Below, one piece after another: positions 35,065 to 44,563 of a stretch of DNA of 64,000 nucleotides. Both the position numbers and the translations under genes were made by a program. The stretch is from NCBI RefSeq assembly GCF_001458415.1, contig NZ_CYSD01000031.1:1-64000 (forward strand), given 5' to 3'. The notes under the pieces were generated by a model, which did not search any database, was not told the DNA's origin, and worked only from the letters and a program-made list of their open reading frames with translations. This DNA is from Tritonibacter multivorans (GTDB lineage Bacteria > Pseudomonadota > Alphaproteobacteria > Rhodobacterales > Rhodobacteraceae). How positions within the stretch are numbered: position 1 is the first letter of the stretch; every line of letters begins with the position of its first letter.

Positions 35065-36242
35065 AGGGCAACAAGCTCCGGTTCCAGATCGGCAAGATCG
35101 GCCAATGTGTTTGCGGGCCGAAACAGATCGAGGTGCGGCAGTGCAGCCGCCATGCCACCGGCGATCGGGGCGTAATCGCGCCAGCCTTTCAACGGGTTGA
35201 GCCAGATGATTTTGCAGCCCCGTTTCTTCAGCGTGGCAAGGGCGGCGTCCATCTCTGCGGGTGGGCAGCTGTCATAGCCATCCGACAGGATCAGCACCAC
35301 GCTGCGCCCATCGACAAAGCGTTTGGCATAGGTATCGGCAAACCGCTGCAGTGAAACTGCGATTTTGGAGCCTCCACCAAACCCGTCGGCCATCAATGAC
35401 ATGCGGCCTATGGCGCGCAGTGTGTCCTTGTCGCGCAGGGCTTCGGTGATGCGGACAAGACGGGTGTGAAACAGATACGCATCGGCGTCTTTGTCGGCCC
35501 GCATGAGCCCCGCGAGAAACGCCAGAAACACCCGTGAATAAAGACTCATGGAGCCGGACACATCACAAAGCGCCACAATCTTGCGGCTGCGTTCAGGACG
35601 CTTTTTGCGCAACAGCCGCAGGGGTTCGCCCCCGGTTGCAAGGCTGCGTCGGATCGTCTTACGAAAGTGCAGGCGATCCCCTTTGCGGGCAGCAATGCGA
35701 CGGCGGGAGCGGCGATCACGCAGCGCTGCGCCGATTTGACGGGCGACTTTTTCAGCCTCTGCAACCTCTTCGGGGCGGACCAGATCGCGCAGGTCCTTGC
35801 GCGACAGGTTGCGCTGCTGGGTGGCGATCAGTTTGCCGGTGCCGTCGCTGTCTGCGTCATTGTCTCCGTCCTCCGGGGCGGTGGCCTGACCTGCGGCGGT
35901 GGTGTCAGCCCCTTTTCCATCCCGGCTTGACTGCACACTGTCATGCAGCGCGCTTTGGTTGTTGGCGATCACTTTCTGTTTGACCCGCCCTGCATCCAGC
36001 CAAAAGCTGTCAAACAGATCGTCAAACCGCTTGGCTTCGTCCCTGCAGCCGGTGCACACGGCTTTCAAGGCGCGTCGGCAGTCTTCGGCCTGCACGGCTT
36101 TGATCTCGGCAATTGCGGAGAGCGCCAGCTCAGCCTCAGAAACCCCAAGTCGCAAGCCGTTTTGCCGCAAATGCGCAAGGAAACCGGCGATCCGCGCAGC
36201 AGGGCCCGGGTCGCGGGCGGCAAAGCGGGTCACGCGGCTCAT
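35061..36242 (-). CDS. coxE: CoxE, VWA-domain CO dehydrogenase maturation protein
   Basis: A 393-residue protein. The C-terminal von Willebrand A domain (about 210-380) has an intact MIDAS motif CDVSGSMSLYSRVF (DxSxS) and SDGYDSCPPAEMD. The N-terminal half is helical, with an acidic linker near 110-135. CoxE works with the AAA+ ATPase CoxD in inserting copper into the CO dehydrogenase cluster. It overlaps coxD and coxF by 4 nt each, a tightly coupled set. Confidence 0.92.
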   Translation of the reverse strand: MSRVTRFAARDPGPAARIAGFLAHLRQNGLRLGVSEAELALSAIAEIKAVQAEDCRRALKAVCTGCRDEAKRFDDLFDSFWLDAGRVKQKVIANNQSALHDSVQSSRDGKGADTTAAGQATAPEDGDNDADSDGTGKLIATQQRNLSRKDLRDLVRPEEVAEAEKVARQIGAALRDRRSRRRIAARKGDRLHFRKTIRRSLATGGEPLRLLRKKRPERSRKIVALCDVSGSMSLYSRVFLAFLAGLMRADKDADAYLFHTRLVRITEALRDKDTLRAIGRMSLMADGFGGGSKIAVSLQRFADTYAKRFVDGRSVVLILSDGYDSCPPAEMDAALATLKKRGCKIIWLNPLKGWRDYAPIAGGMAAALPHLDLFRPANTLADLADLEPELVAL

Positions 36243-37144
36243 GCGACTTTCCCTGCAAGACGCGCTGTGACTTCTGGGGTGATCTGGGCCTGATCGCTCT
36301 GGGTTTTCAACAGGGTTGTCAGGGTCGACTGCAACACCGCTGGCGAAGTTGTCAGATCCGCAATACCAAGCCCCATAAGGGCCGCAGCGAAATCCAGCAT
36401 TTCAGCAATGCCGGGGGTCTTTTCCAGATCTTCGCGGCGCAGGGTTTGCACAAAGCCGATGATTTGTTCCGCCAATCGGGCTTCGACCTCGGGGCATCGC
36501 GCCTTCAGAATTGCGAGCTCTGTTCCGTGATCCGGGTATTCCACATAGGTATAAAGGCAGCGCCGCCGCAGCGCATCGGAGAGATCGCGGGTGCCGTTGG
36601 ACGTCAGGATCACAATCGGTCGGCTGGTGGCGGTGATGGTCCCCAGTTCCGGGATCGAGACCTGAAATTCCGAGAGAACCTCCAGCAGGTAGGCCTCGAA
36701 TTCTTCGTCGGCGCGGTCGATTTCGTCGATCAGCAGAACTGGCGCCTGATCCTGCGTGATTGCAGCGAGCAGGGGGCGTTCCAGAAGGAAATCGCGTGAG
36801 AATAACCGGTCTTCAATCTCTTTGCCGGTTACGCCATCCTCTGCCGCAGCGCGAATGGTCAAAAGTTGACGTTGATAGTTCCACTCATAGATCGCTTGCG
36901 CGGCATCCAAACCCTCGTAGCACTGAAGCCGGATGAGTTGTGTGTCTAGCGCACCGGACAAGGCCCGCGCCACTTCGGTTTTGCCAACACCAGCCGCCCC
37001 TTCCAGCAACAGGGGACGCCCCAGCGACAACGCAAGTTGAAGGGCCACAGACAGATCGTCGGATGCAACATATCCATCGCGCCGCAGCACGGTTTGAAGA
37101 TCATTCCAGTTCATCAGCAGATGCGCAGGGCGGCCAATGGACAC
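36239..37144 (-). CDS. coxD: CoxD, MoxR-type AAA+ ATPase for CO dehydrogenase maturation
   Basis: A 301-residue MoxR-family ATPase with Walker A LLLEGAAGVGKTEVA, Walker B VLLIDEIDRADEEFE, sensor 1 PIVILTSNGTRDLSDALRRR and the MoxR sensor 2 region. CoxD is required for sulfuration of the Mo site in Oligotropha, acting with the VWA protein CoxE. The start is GTG 37144 with AAGGA upstream; ATG 37114 has no ribosome site. Confidence 0.93.
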   Translation of the reverse strand: MSIGRPAHLLMNWNDLQTVLRRDGYVASDDLSVALQLALSLGRPLLLEGAAGVGKTEVARALSGALDTQLIRLQCYEGLDAAQAIYEWNYQRQLLTIRAAAEDGVTGKEIEDRLFSRDFLLERPLLAAITQDQAPVLLIDEIDRADEEFEAYLLEVLSEFQVSIPELGTITATSRPIVILTSNGTRDLSDALRRRCLYTYVEYPDHGTELAILKARCPEVEARLAEQIIGFVQTLRREDLEKTPGIAEMLDFAAALMGLGIADLTTSPAVLQSTLTTLLKTQSDQAQITPEVTARLAGKVA

Positions 37145-37159
37145 GCCCCGCGTCCTTTC

Positions 37160-39583
37160 TTAGTCGTGCAAGCCAAGCGCGTTTGCGGTTCTCCAAATGC
37201 GCCAGTGATCATGCGGCATATTGGTATGCCGGTTGCCAAAGGCGCGGAACGCGTCCTGTACCGCGTTGGAAAAACAGGGCACACCGCCGACATGCGGGCT
37301 TTCGCCGACCCCTTTGGCCCCGATCGGGTGATGCGGCGAGGGGGTCACGGTATAGTCGGTTTCGTAATTCGGGACCTCCCAAGCGGTGGGCAGGAAGAAA
37401 TCCATCAGCGTGCCCGTCTTCACATTGCCCATGTCGTCATAGGCGATCTCCTGTCCCAGTGCGACAGCGAGCGCTTCGGTCAAACCGCCATGCACCTGGC
37501 CTTCAATGATCATCGGGTTGATCCGCGTGCCGCAGTCATCCAGCGCGTAGAAGCGGCGGATGTCCGGCACGCCGGTATCCACATCAATATCCATCACGCA
37601 GACATAGGCGCCAAACGGGTAGGTCATATTGGGCGGGTCATAGTAGCTGACCGCCTCAAGCCCCGGTTCGATCCCCGGAATGGCCTGATTATAGGCAGCA
37701 AAGGCGATGTCCTTCATCGTTTTGAACTTTTCAGGCGCGCCTTTGACCACGAAACGATCCACGTCGAATTCGACGTCATCATCGTGCACCTCGAGCAGAT
37801 AGGCCGCGATCATCTGCGCCTTGGCGCGGATCTTGCGACCGGCCATGGCCGTTGCCGCGCCCGCCACAGGCGTTGACCGCGACCCGTAGGTACCAAGCCC
37901 ATAAGGCGCGGTGTCGGTGTCGCCTTCCTCTATCGTGATGCTGTCGGCGGGCAAGCCAATTTCCGATGCGAGGATCTGCGCGAAGGTCGTGGCGTGGCCC
38001 TGACCTTGGGAAATCGTCCCCAGCCGCGCAATCGCAGACCCTGTGGGGTGAATGCGGATTTCACAGCTGTCAAACATGCCCAGCCCCAGAATATCGCAGT
38101 TCTTCACCGGGCCAGCGCCCACAATTTCGGTAAAGAAGCTAAGGCCGATGCCCATCAGCTTGCGGGTTTTGCCGGCCTTGAAATCCTCGACCCGCCGGGC
38201 CTGTTCGGCGCGCAAGCCCTCATAGTCCACGGTTTTCAGCGCCTTATCCCAAGCGGTGTGATAGTCGCCACTGTCATATTCCCAGCCCAAGGCGGCGGTG
38301 TAGGGGAACTGTTCCTTCTTGATAAAGTTGATCCGCCGCAGCTCTGCCGCGTCCATGTTCAGCTCAATCGCCAGGACTTCGATCATCCGTTCGATGAAAT
38401 AGACCGCTTCGGTCACACGGAAGGAACAGCGATAGCTGACCCCACCAGGCGCCTTGTTGGTATAGACCCCATCGACCTCAAGAAACGCGGTCGGGATGTC
38501 ATAAGAGCCGGTGCAGATGTTCATGAAACCAGCGGGAAACTTTGTTGGGTCCGCGCAGGCGTCAAAACCGCCGTGGTCTGCGGTTACGTGACAGTGCAGA
38601 CCGGTGATCTTGCCCTCTTTCGTGGCGCTGATCCGTCCCTTCATCCAGTAGTCGCGGGCAAAGGCGGTGGTCATCAGATTGTCCATCCGGTCTTCGATCC
38701 ATTTGACCGGCTTGGCCGTCACGATGGAAGCTACGACCGAACACACATAGCCCGGATAAGCGCCAACCTTATTGCCAAAGCCGCCTCCAATGTCCGGCGA
38801 GATCACGCGGATATTGTGTTCCTCAATTCCTGAAATCAGGCTGACGACGGTGCGGATCGCATGGGGCGCTTGGAACGTCCCCCAAAGCGTCAGCTTGCCA
38901 TTGACCTTATCCATCGACGCCACGCAGCCGCAGGTTTCAAGCGGGCAGGGGTGGGTGCGGTGGTAGTACATGGTCTCTTCCGCGACCACATCGGCATTGG
39001 CGATCACCTCTTCGGTGGGATCTTTGTCGCCCGCTTCCCAGGTGAAGATGTGGTTGTGGTGTTTGCGCGGGCCATGGGCACCATCGACAGGTTTGCCGTC
39101 CTGAACCGTGTCTTCGCGCAGAACCACATCGGTTTTCAGCGCCTCGAACGGGTCAACGATAACTGGCAGCTCTTCGTATTCGACCACAACGGCCTCAATC
39201 CCGTCGGCGGCGGCATAGCGGTCTTCGGCCACCACAAAGGCCACTTCTTGCCCCTGAAACAGCACCTTGCCATCGGCCAGAACCATCTGTTTGTCGCCCG
39301 CAAGGGTCGGCATCCAATGCAAGCCAAGGGGCTCCAGATCCGCCGCCGTCAGCACCGCCAGAACACCGGGGACTTCCATCGCGGCAGAGGCGTCGATGTT
39401 CTTGATCCGGGCGTGCGCATAGGGCGAGCGTACAAAGTCGCCAAACAGCATCCCGTCCAGTTTGATGTCATCGACATAGTTGCCCTTGCCTTGAGTGAAA
39501 CGGGCGTCCTCGACCCGCTTGCGCGAGCAGCCCATGCCTTTGAGGTTGGCGACCCGTTCGTCGCGTGTGACGTCATCCTTCAT
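37160..39583 (-). CDS. coxL: CO dehydrogenase large subunit, form I
   Basis: An 807-residue molybdopterin subunit that oxidises CO to CO2. The form I active-site loop reads [14 protein letters not shown] with Cys386, the residue that binds Cu in the CuSMoO2 cluster; form II enzymes have AYRGAGR there. [13 protein letters not shown] (near 755-768) holds the conserved active-site Glu. Cofactor-binding stretches [14 protein letters not shown] and [20 protein letters not shown] are present. Length matches known CoxL. It overlaps coxS by ATGA. All maturation genes D, E, F and G follow on the same strand. Confidence 0.97.
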   Translation of the reverse strand: MKDDVTRDERVANLKGMGCSRKRVEDARFTQGKGNYVDDIKLDGMLFGDFVRSPYAHARIKNIDASAAMEVPGVLAVLTAADLEPLGLHWMPTLAGDKQMVLADGKVLFQGQEVAFVVAEDRYAAADGIEAVVVEYEELPVIVDPFEALKTDVVLREDTVQDGKPVDGAHGPRKHHNHIFTWEAGDKDPTEEVIANADVVAEETMYYHRTHPCPLETCGCVASMDKVNGKLTLWGTFQAPHAIRTVVSLISGIEEHNIRVISPDIGGGFGNKVGAYPGYVCSVVASIVTAKPVKWIEDRMDNLMTTAFARDYWMKGRISATKEGKITGLHCHVTADHGGFDACADPTKFPAGFMNICTGSYDIPTAFLEVDGVYTNKAPGGVSYRCSFRVTEAVYFIERMIEVLAIELNMDAAELRRINFIKKEQFPYTAALGWEYDSGDYHTAWDKALKTVDYEGLRAEQARRVEDFKAGKTRKLMGIGLSFFTEIVGAGPVKNCDILGLGMFDSCEIRIHPTGSAIARLGTISQGQGHATTFAQILASEIGLPADSITIEEGDTDTAPYGLGTYGSRSTPVAGAATAMAGRKIRAKAQMIAAYLLEVHDDDVEFDVDRFVVKGAPEKFKTMKDIAFAAYNQAIPGIEPGLEAVSYYDPPNMTYPFGAYVCVMDIDVDTGVPDIRRFYALDDCGTRINPMIIEGQVHGGLTEALAVALGQEIAYDDMGNVKTGTLMDFFLPTAWEVPNYETDYTVTPSPHHPIGAKGVGESPHVGGVPCFSNAVQDAFRAFGNRHTNMPHDHWRIWRTANALGLHD

Positions 39584-40074
39584 TCTGCCGCCTCCTTGGC
39601 TGCATTCATCTCAGCGGCTGCTGCCTGAATGGATTTCACAATGTTCTGATACCCGGTGCAGCGGCAGATATTGCCGGCCATGCCAAAGCGGATCTCTTCT
39701 TCGGTTGGGTTTGGGTTCTCTTCGAGCAGTTTGGTCGCCCGCGTAATCATCCCCGGCGTGCAGTATCCACACTGAAGCCCGTGGTGTTCCTTGAACGCCT
39801 CTTGCAATGGATGCAGCGCATCCGGCGTACCGATCCCTTCGATTGTGGTGATCTCTGCGCCATCCGCCTGGGCCGCAAACATGGTGCAGGATTTGACCGA
39901 TTTGCCATTGATCGTCACCGTGCAGGCGCCGCAATGGGATGTTTCGCAGCCGATGTGGGGACCGGTGATATTCAGCCGCTCGCGCAGGGTGTAGATCAGC
40001 AGCTCACGCGGTTCGGCCAGGAACTCTTCGTCTTTGCCGTTCACGTTAAGTTTGATGTGCATCTTTTTCGACAT
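39580..40074 (-). CDS. coxS: CO dehydrogenase iron-sulfur subunit
   Basis: A 164-residue subunit with two [2Fe-2S] clusters. The plant-type ferredoxin cluster uses [13 protein letters not shown] plus the Cys in VKSCTMFA. The second, helical cluster uses [10 protein letters not shown] and NICRCTGY. It carries electrons from the Mo site in CoxL to the FAD in CoxM. The extra Cys-free C-terminal tail ([13 protein letters not shown]) is unremarkable. Confidence 0.97.
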   Translation of the reverse strand: MSKKMHIKLNVNGKDEEFLAEPRELLIYTLRERLNITGPHIGCETSHCGACTVTINGKSVKSCTMFAAQADGAEITTIEGIGTPDALHPLQEAFKEHHGLQCGYCTPGMITRATKLLEENPNPTEEEIRFGMAGNICRCTGYQNIVKSIQAAAAEMNAAKEAAE

Positions 40075-40089
40075 ATCTCGCGGCCTCCC

Positions 40090-40944
40090 TTAAGCGCGTG
40101 ACCAGGCGCGTTCGATTGCGCGGCGCAGGATCACACCTGCCACATGTTTCTTGAACGCGACGGGGCCGCGGTTGTCCTCGGACGGGTCAATGTCGCCAAG
40201 CATGGCTGTGACGGCGGCTTTCACGGCGGCATCGTCCAGTGCGGTTCCCAACAGCGCCGCACAGGCATCTTCCGAGAACACTGGCGTATCGCTGAGATTG
40301 GTCATCGCAATAGACGCCGCCTTGCAAACGCCGTCCTCTTTGACGATCTGCACCGCTGCGGCCGCTGTGGCATAGTCACCGATTTTCCGCTTTTGTTTTT
40401 CATAAGCATAGCCACCGTCGGGGACCGGAAGCGTGACTGCTGTCAGAACCTCTTCGTCTTCGCGGGCTGTCATATAGGCCGCCTCGTAAAACGCGCGGGC
40501 CGGCACGCTGCGTTCGCCTTCGGGGCCGATCAGGTGAAAGGTCGCGTTCACGCACTGCATCAATCCCGGCATGTCATTGCCCGGATCGCCATTGGCGACA
40601 TTGCCGCCGATGGTGCCCATATAGCGCACCTGCGGGTCGGCGATCTGAAGCGCTGCTTCGCGTAGGATCGGGGCGACGGCTGCCAGCCCTTCGTGGTCGA
40701 TGATCTCGGCTTGGGTGACCATAGCGCCAAGGCGAATTTGGCCGTTGCTGATGTCGATGCCGTGCAGGCCGTCGACGTCTTGCAGGTCAATCAGATGGGG
40801 CACTTCTGCCATGCGCAGTTTCATCATGGGGATCAGGCTGTGACCCCCTGCCATGACGCGCGCATCGTCTCCATGTTCTTCCAAAATGGACAGGACCCCG
40901 GCAAGATCCTTGGGTCGATAATACTCAAATGCCGCTGGAATCAT
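40090..40944 (-). CDS. coxM: CO dehydrogenase FAD subunit
   Basis: A 284-residue FAD-binding subunit. The two FAD pyrophosphate motifs are AGGHSLIPMMKLR (about 32-44) and TIGGNVANGDPGNDMPGLM (about 111-129). It hands electrons to the quinone pool. GGGAGGAG lies just before ATG 40944, so this gene should be translated strongly. A 112-nt gap separates it from coxC, so the structural genes may have their own promoter. Confidence 0.96.
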   Translation of the reverse strand: MIPAAFEYYRPKDLAGVLSILEEHGDDARVMAGGHSLIPMMKLRMAEVPHLIDLQDVDGLHGIDISNGQIRLGAMVTQAEIIDHEGLAAVAPILREAALQIADPQVRYMGTIGGNVANGDPGNDMPGLMQCVNATFHLIGPEGERSVPARAFYEAAYMTAREDEEVLTAVTLPVPDGGYAYEKQKRKIGDYATAAAAVQIVKEDGVCKAASIAMTNLSDTPVFSEDACAALLGTALDDAAVKAAVTAMLGDIDPSEDNRGPVAFKKHVAGVILRRAIERAWSRA

Positions 40945-41056
40945 TGGCTCTCCTCCCTTGAAGCGAATGTTCTGGCTTGTGGAAAAGAGTGCACAGGCAC
41001 CGGGGCTGCGGCTTTATCCAATCAATGAAAAACAGGGGTTTTGCACGAAATGCGCC

Positions 41057-42193
41057 TCATCCCGCACGAGTTGCGCCCTCCTGCGCAACCAGCGCCCCTT
41101 GGACGATCTTGAGCTTGGATCGACTCACAGGGGCAGGCGGCACCGCGTCCTGTCCAAAGACACACCGGCCCTTGTCCTTGGCCCGTTCAAACCGCACCAC
41201 ATGAGATGGGTTGACCAGATAACTGCGGTGCGTTTGCAGGAACCCTTCGGGCATCAGCCGTTTGAAAGCTTCGGTCACAGGCCAGGCGCAGAACAGTCTT
41301 TCCTGTTCTGTGTAGACCTGCGTGTAATGGCCATCGGCGCGGACAAACATCACATCAGACGGCGAAACAAAGACCTTCCCGCCGTCCCGTTCGCAAGGAA
41401 TTTGGCACAGCGGGCGATGGGCGGCGGGGTCTTCTGGCGCGGCGGGCGTTAGGGGCGGGGTATCATTGGCCTGGGCACTGTCGCCCACCAGATAGGTGAC
41501 GCTGACCCAGAGGCAGGTGCCGAAGATAATGAAACTGAAAAAGATCACACCAAGCGCAAGCGTTTCGTTGTTCATTCTTGGGCCGAATTCAGAGGCGCCT
41601 TCCAAGGTGACAAACCGTGTGCCCGCCATGGCAAGGAAATGAACAGAACACACCGCCGCCGCGAAACACAGCGTGCCCAGAAAAATATTCCGGTTTGTCC
41701 GCCGCCCATAGGCCACCCAGATCGCCAAGATACACAAGCCAATGGCCAGTACCGACGACACCAGCACGCCAAGCGGTGTGTAGACCGCGCGGCAAAGCTC
41801 CAGCCCGGCCATGCCGATATAGTGCATGACCAGAATGCCCACGCCCAGAATACTGCCAGCCAGTGTCAGCACGGCAGGTGTTCTGTGACGAAAATGCAGA
41901 AGGATCAGTGCGGCGCCGACAATCAAAATCGCCGTCAGTGCCGAAATGAGCGTAATGGCCGCATCATAGTAGAACAGGATTGGCAGCTGCACGCCAAGCA
42001 TGCCGATAAAATGCATCGCCCAAATGCCGCCGCCAAGCGCCACCGAAGACAGGGCAATGGACAGTTTTTTGTCAAAGACCGATTTTGCCGACAAGTCGCG
42101 GGTCAGCGACAAGCCGGTAAAACCGGACACAACAGCGACAAGACACGCCATCGCGACCACGGTCGCGTCGTGTGAAAACGTTAGCTCCTCCAT
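41057..42193 (-). CDS. coxC: CoxC, MHYT-LytTR membrane sensor-regulator
   Basis: A 378-residue protein. Six or seven membrane helices contain three MHYT-type repeats: WAMHFIGMLGVQLP, LVMHYIGMAGLELC and CSVHFLAMAGTRFV, thought to bind a metal or gas. The C-terminal LytTR DNA-binding domain (about 270-365) shows FVSPSDVMFVRADGHYTQVY and FLQTHRSYLVNPSHVVRFER. This architecture and the position upstream of coxM match CoxC/CoxH of Oligotropha. It probably senses CO or O2 and activates cox genes. ATG 42193 fits the family N-terminus; a TTG at 42268 would add 25 residues. Confidence 0.9.
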   Translation of the reverse strand: MEELTFSHDATVVAMACLVAVVSGFTGLSLTRDLSAKSVFDKKLSIALSSVALGGGIWAMHFIGMLGVQLPILFYYDAAITLISALTAILIVGAALILLHFRHRTPAVLTLAGSILGVGILVMHYIGMAGLELCRAVYTPLGVLVSSVLAIGLCILAIWVAYGRRTNRNIFLGTLCFAAAVCSVHFLAMAGTRFVTLEGASEFGPRMNNETLALGVIFFSFIIFGTCLWVSVTYLVGDSAQANDTPPLTPAAPEDPAAHRPLCQIPCERDGGKVFVSPSDVMFVRADGHYTQVYTEQERLFCAWPVTEAFKRLMPEGFLQTHRSYLVNPSHVVRFERAKDKGRCVFGQDAVPPAPVSRSKLKIVQGALVAQEGATRAG

Positions 42194-42493
42194 GCCGCTA
42201 CGATGGCGAAGCTTTGGTTTTATTGCAAACCACAGTTGCAGGAAATCGTTAGAAATTGTGGTCGACAAATACCCCTTTGGGATAACGGGCCCAAGGTCCG
42301 GATGGCTTCCGCAAGGGCAATGATGGTGGATCTATAGGCAAGCGGCAGGGGAATTTTCGGAATTTAGTCATTTATTCTTGACAAAAAGACTAAGATTCGC
42401 GATTTCAACTTTCGAAAACGCCGCGCCCGCCGATTGCTAGCCGTCACAGTCAAGCTTGTTTGATTGTGTCTATGGCATGTGATCAGGGACGAC
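42194..42493. promoter_or_regulatory. Divergent promoter region between coxC and the haem receptor gene
   Basis: The 300 nt hold no gene. The part near 42355-42425 is A/T-rich. TTAGTC (42364-42369) and GACTAA (42388-42393) form a 6-bp inverted repeat with an 18-nt spacer containing TTGACA, a plausible -35 box of the receptor gene. An iron-responsive operator is expected, but I could not match a known alphaproteobacterial consensus with confidence. Confidence 0.4.
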
Positions 42494-44518
42494 ATGACAA
42501 ACCAAACATCACTCCTCGCGATCTGCGCGAGCCTCTGTGCCTCGGGTCTTTGGGCGCAAGACGTTTTGGACACATCAGACATTGATGTGATTGGCACGGT
42601 TATCATCGGCGAAAGTCGACGCGGTGTGCAAACCGGCACAGCGGCCTCGCGCACTGAAATTGATCAGGACGAAATCGAAGCGCGTCAGGCCACAACCCTG
42701 GGCCAGTTGATGGACTCGATCCCTAATGTATCGCTGATCAACGGGATTCTGCCGCAGGGGGCGGGCATCACGATCCGCGGGGTGGGCGCGCAGGCTGGGG
42801 TCTATGGCACCGACGGCAAGATCAATGTGGTGATCGACGGCGTACAAAGTGGCGCAGAAGAGATCTATCGCAACGGATCCTTCCTGTCCTTGGAACCAGA
42901 GCTGTTCAAAGAGCTGGATGTCACCCGCGGCCCGGCAGATGGCTTTCGATATTCCGGCGGCGCCGTTGGCGGGACCGTCGAAGCCACGACCAAGGATGCG
43001 CGTGATTTCCTAGAACAAGGCGACACCTTCTCGTTCCGTCAAAAACTGGGCTACGAGAGCAATGGCGATGGTCTTCTCAGCACCTCTATTCTGTCGTTTG
43101 CGCCGAACGACCGGTTCGATCTGCTGGCCTTCTATGGCTATCGCACCGCCAATGACCGCGACGACGGGGCTGGCAATACTCTGCCCGGAACAGAGTTCCG
43201 CCAGACCAGCGCGATGCTGAAGGGCAACTATGCCCTGACGCCAGCCAGTAAACTGAGCTTTGCGTTGATCCGGAACGAAATCCCGGAGCGGGATGTGTTC
43301 TATAGCGCATTTGATCCCGACTTCTCGAGCGAGAAGGTCGACCGCGACACCGAAGACACCACCGCCTATGTGGAATACAATTTCGACTCCGTCGACAGTG
43401 ACCTGATCAACGTAACTGCGCGCCTGCAGTACAAAAAGGAAGAGATTGATATTCTTTCGCTTTCTGGGGCGACCGGAATTTATGATGCGGATCACCAGAC
43501 CACGACAACCTCGCTGCGCGTGACAAACCAGGCGCGTTTCAACACCGGCGCGCTGTCACATGACCTGTTGGCAGGGATCGAGTTCGGCCAGCGCGTGCGT
43601 ACCTCTTTCGCGGCAGGGACAACCGTCAATGATGTCTCTGCGCCCGGCGGCACCGATGACTATGTGGCCCTGTTCCTGAGCGATGAGATCGAGATCGGCG
43701 ATCGCCTGACGATGACACCGCAGGCGCGATATGAACAGCAAACGCTCACCTCGCAGGACAATGACGCCGGTTTCTCCTTTGGTCGCCCAGTGCCAGCCAT
43801 TGCGGATGGGACCGCGTTCAAATCCGAAGCTTTGACCGGGGCGTTGTCGGCCCATTATGAGCTCACAGACGCCGTGGCCGTCTTTGGAACCGTGGCCTAC
43901 AACGAAAACCTGCCCATTCTCGACGACATTCGCGGCAGCTTTGCGACCCAGTCTGAAAAAGCGCGCAGCTACGAGATCGGCATGTCCTACGACGGTTTTG
44001 ATGTCTTCGCCGATGGCGACGTGCTCAAAACAAAACTGACGGGCTTCCATACTCATATCTGGGACGTGACGACCTATTCAGGGGTCAGCGATGTTGATCT
44101 TTGGGGGGGCGAGCTCGAGGTGTCCTATGCGCACCCGCTGTTCTATGTCGATGCAAATGCTGCGATTTCGCGTGGCAGCCAAAACGAAGGATCTGATTTC
44201 TTCAGCCGGGCGACCGGCGAAGCAGCACAGCTTACCCTCGGCAAGCGCTTCATGGACGATCAACTGGACGTCAATATCGAAGCGAAACATGCCTGGGGCA
44301 ATGATCGCACCACTTCGACCTCGGGTGCGCTGGCGCCAACTGATGCTTACACTGTGTACACCGTGTCCAGCACCTACAAACCAAACAGCGGCCCACTGGA
44401 CGGTGTCGAACTCAGCGCCAGTGTCGAGAACCTCTTCGATAGAGAGTATCGCGCTTATGGCAATACGCGTAACGGCATTGGCCGGACCTTCAAACTCAGC
44501 GTCGCCAAAACCTTCTGA
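42494..44518 (+). CDS. hmuR: TonB-dependent haem receptor
   Basis: A 674-residue outer-membrane receptor with a signal peptide ending near LWAQD. The plug domain shows GTVIIGESRRGVQTG, TLGQLMDSIPNVSLINGI and VYGTDGKINVVIDGVQ. The 22-strand barrel ends in Phe (KLSVAKTF), with SVENLFDREYRAYGNTRNGI near the C-terminus. It belongs to the haem/haemoglobin receptor group and heads an operon of haem uptake genes, so haem is the likely ligand. ATG 42494 has AGGGA about 5 nt upstream. Confidence 0.92.
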   Translation: MTNQTSLLAICASLCASGLWAQDVLDTSDIDVIGTVIIGESRRGVQTGTAASRTEIDQDEIEARQATTLGQLMDSIPNVSLINGILPQGAGITIRGVGAQAGVYGTDGKINVVIDGVQSGAEEIYRNGSFLSLEPELFKELDVTRGPADGFRYSGGAVGGTVEATTKDARDFLEQGDTFSFRQKLGYESNGDGLLSTSILSFAPNDRFDLLAFYGYRTANDRDDGAGNTLPGTEFRQTSAMLKGNYALTPASKLSFALIRNEIPERDVFYSAFDPDFSSEKVDRDTEDTTAYVEYNFDSVDSDLINVTARLQYKKEEIDILSLSGATGIYDADHQTTTTSLRVTNQARFNTGALSHDLLAGIEFGQRVRTSFAAGTTVNDVSAPGGTDDYVALFLSDEIEIGDRLTMTPQARYEQQTLTSQDNDAGFSFGRPVPAIADGTAFKSEALTGALSAHYELTDAVAVFGTVAYNENLPILDDIRGSFATQSEKARSYEIGMSYDGFDVFADGDVLKTKLTGFHTHIWDVTTYSGVSDVDLWGGELEVSYAHPLFYVDANAAISRGSQNEGSDFFSRATGEAAQLTLGKRFMDDQLDVNIEAKHAWGNDRTTSTSGALAPTDAYTVYTVSSTYKPNSGPLDGVELSASVENLFDREYRAYGNTRNGIGRTFKLSVAKTF

Positions 44519-44532
44519 GCCTTATGGACCAT

Positions 44533-44550
44533 GCCCCCGCAGCGGGGGGC
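44533..44550 (+). other. Intercistronic hairpin before hmuS
   Basis: CCCCCG (44534-44539), loop CAG, CGGGGG (44543-44548): a strong G/C hairpin 15 nt after the receptor stop and 14 nt before hmuS. There is no T-run. It may lower hmuS expression relative to the receptor or protect the receptor mRNA. Confidence 0.45.
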
Positions 44551-44563
44551 GGACCGACAGAGA

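Noticed and set aside
42220-42250. LytTR-type direct repeats for CoxC upstream of coxC
   Set aside because: CAGTTGC and TCGTTAG are only 13 bp apart, too close for the usual spacing, and poorly matched.
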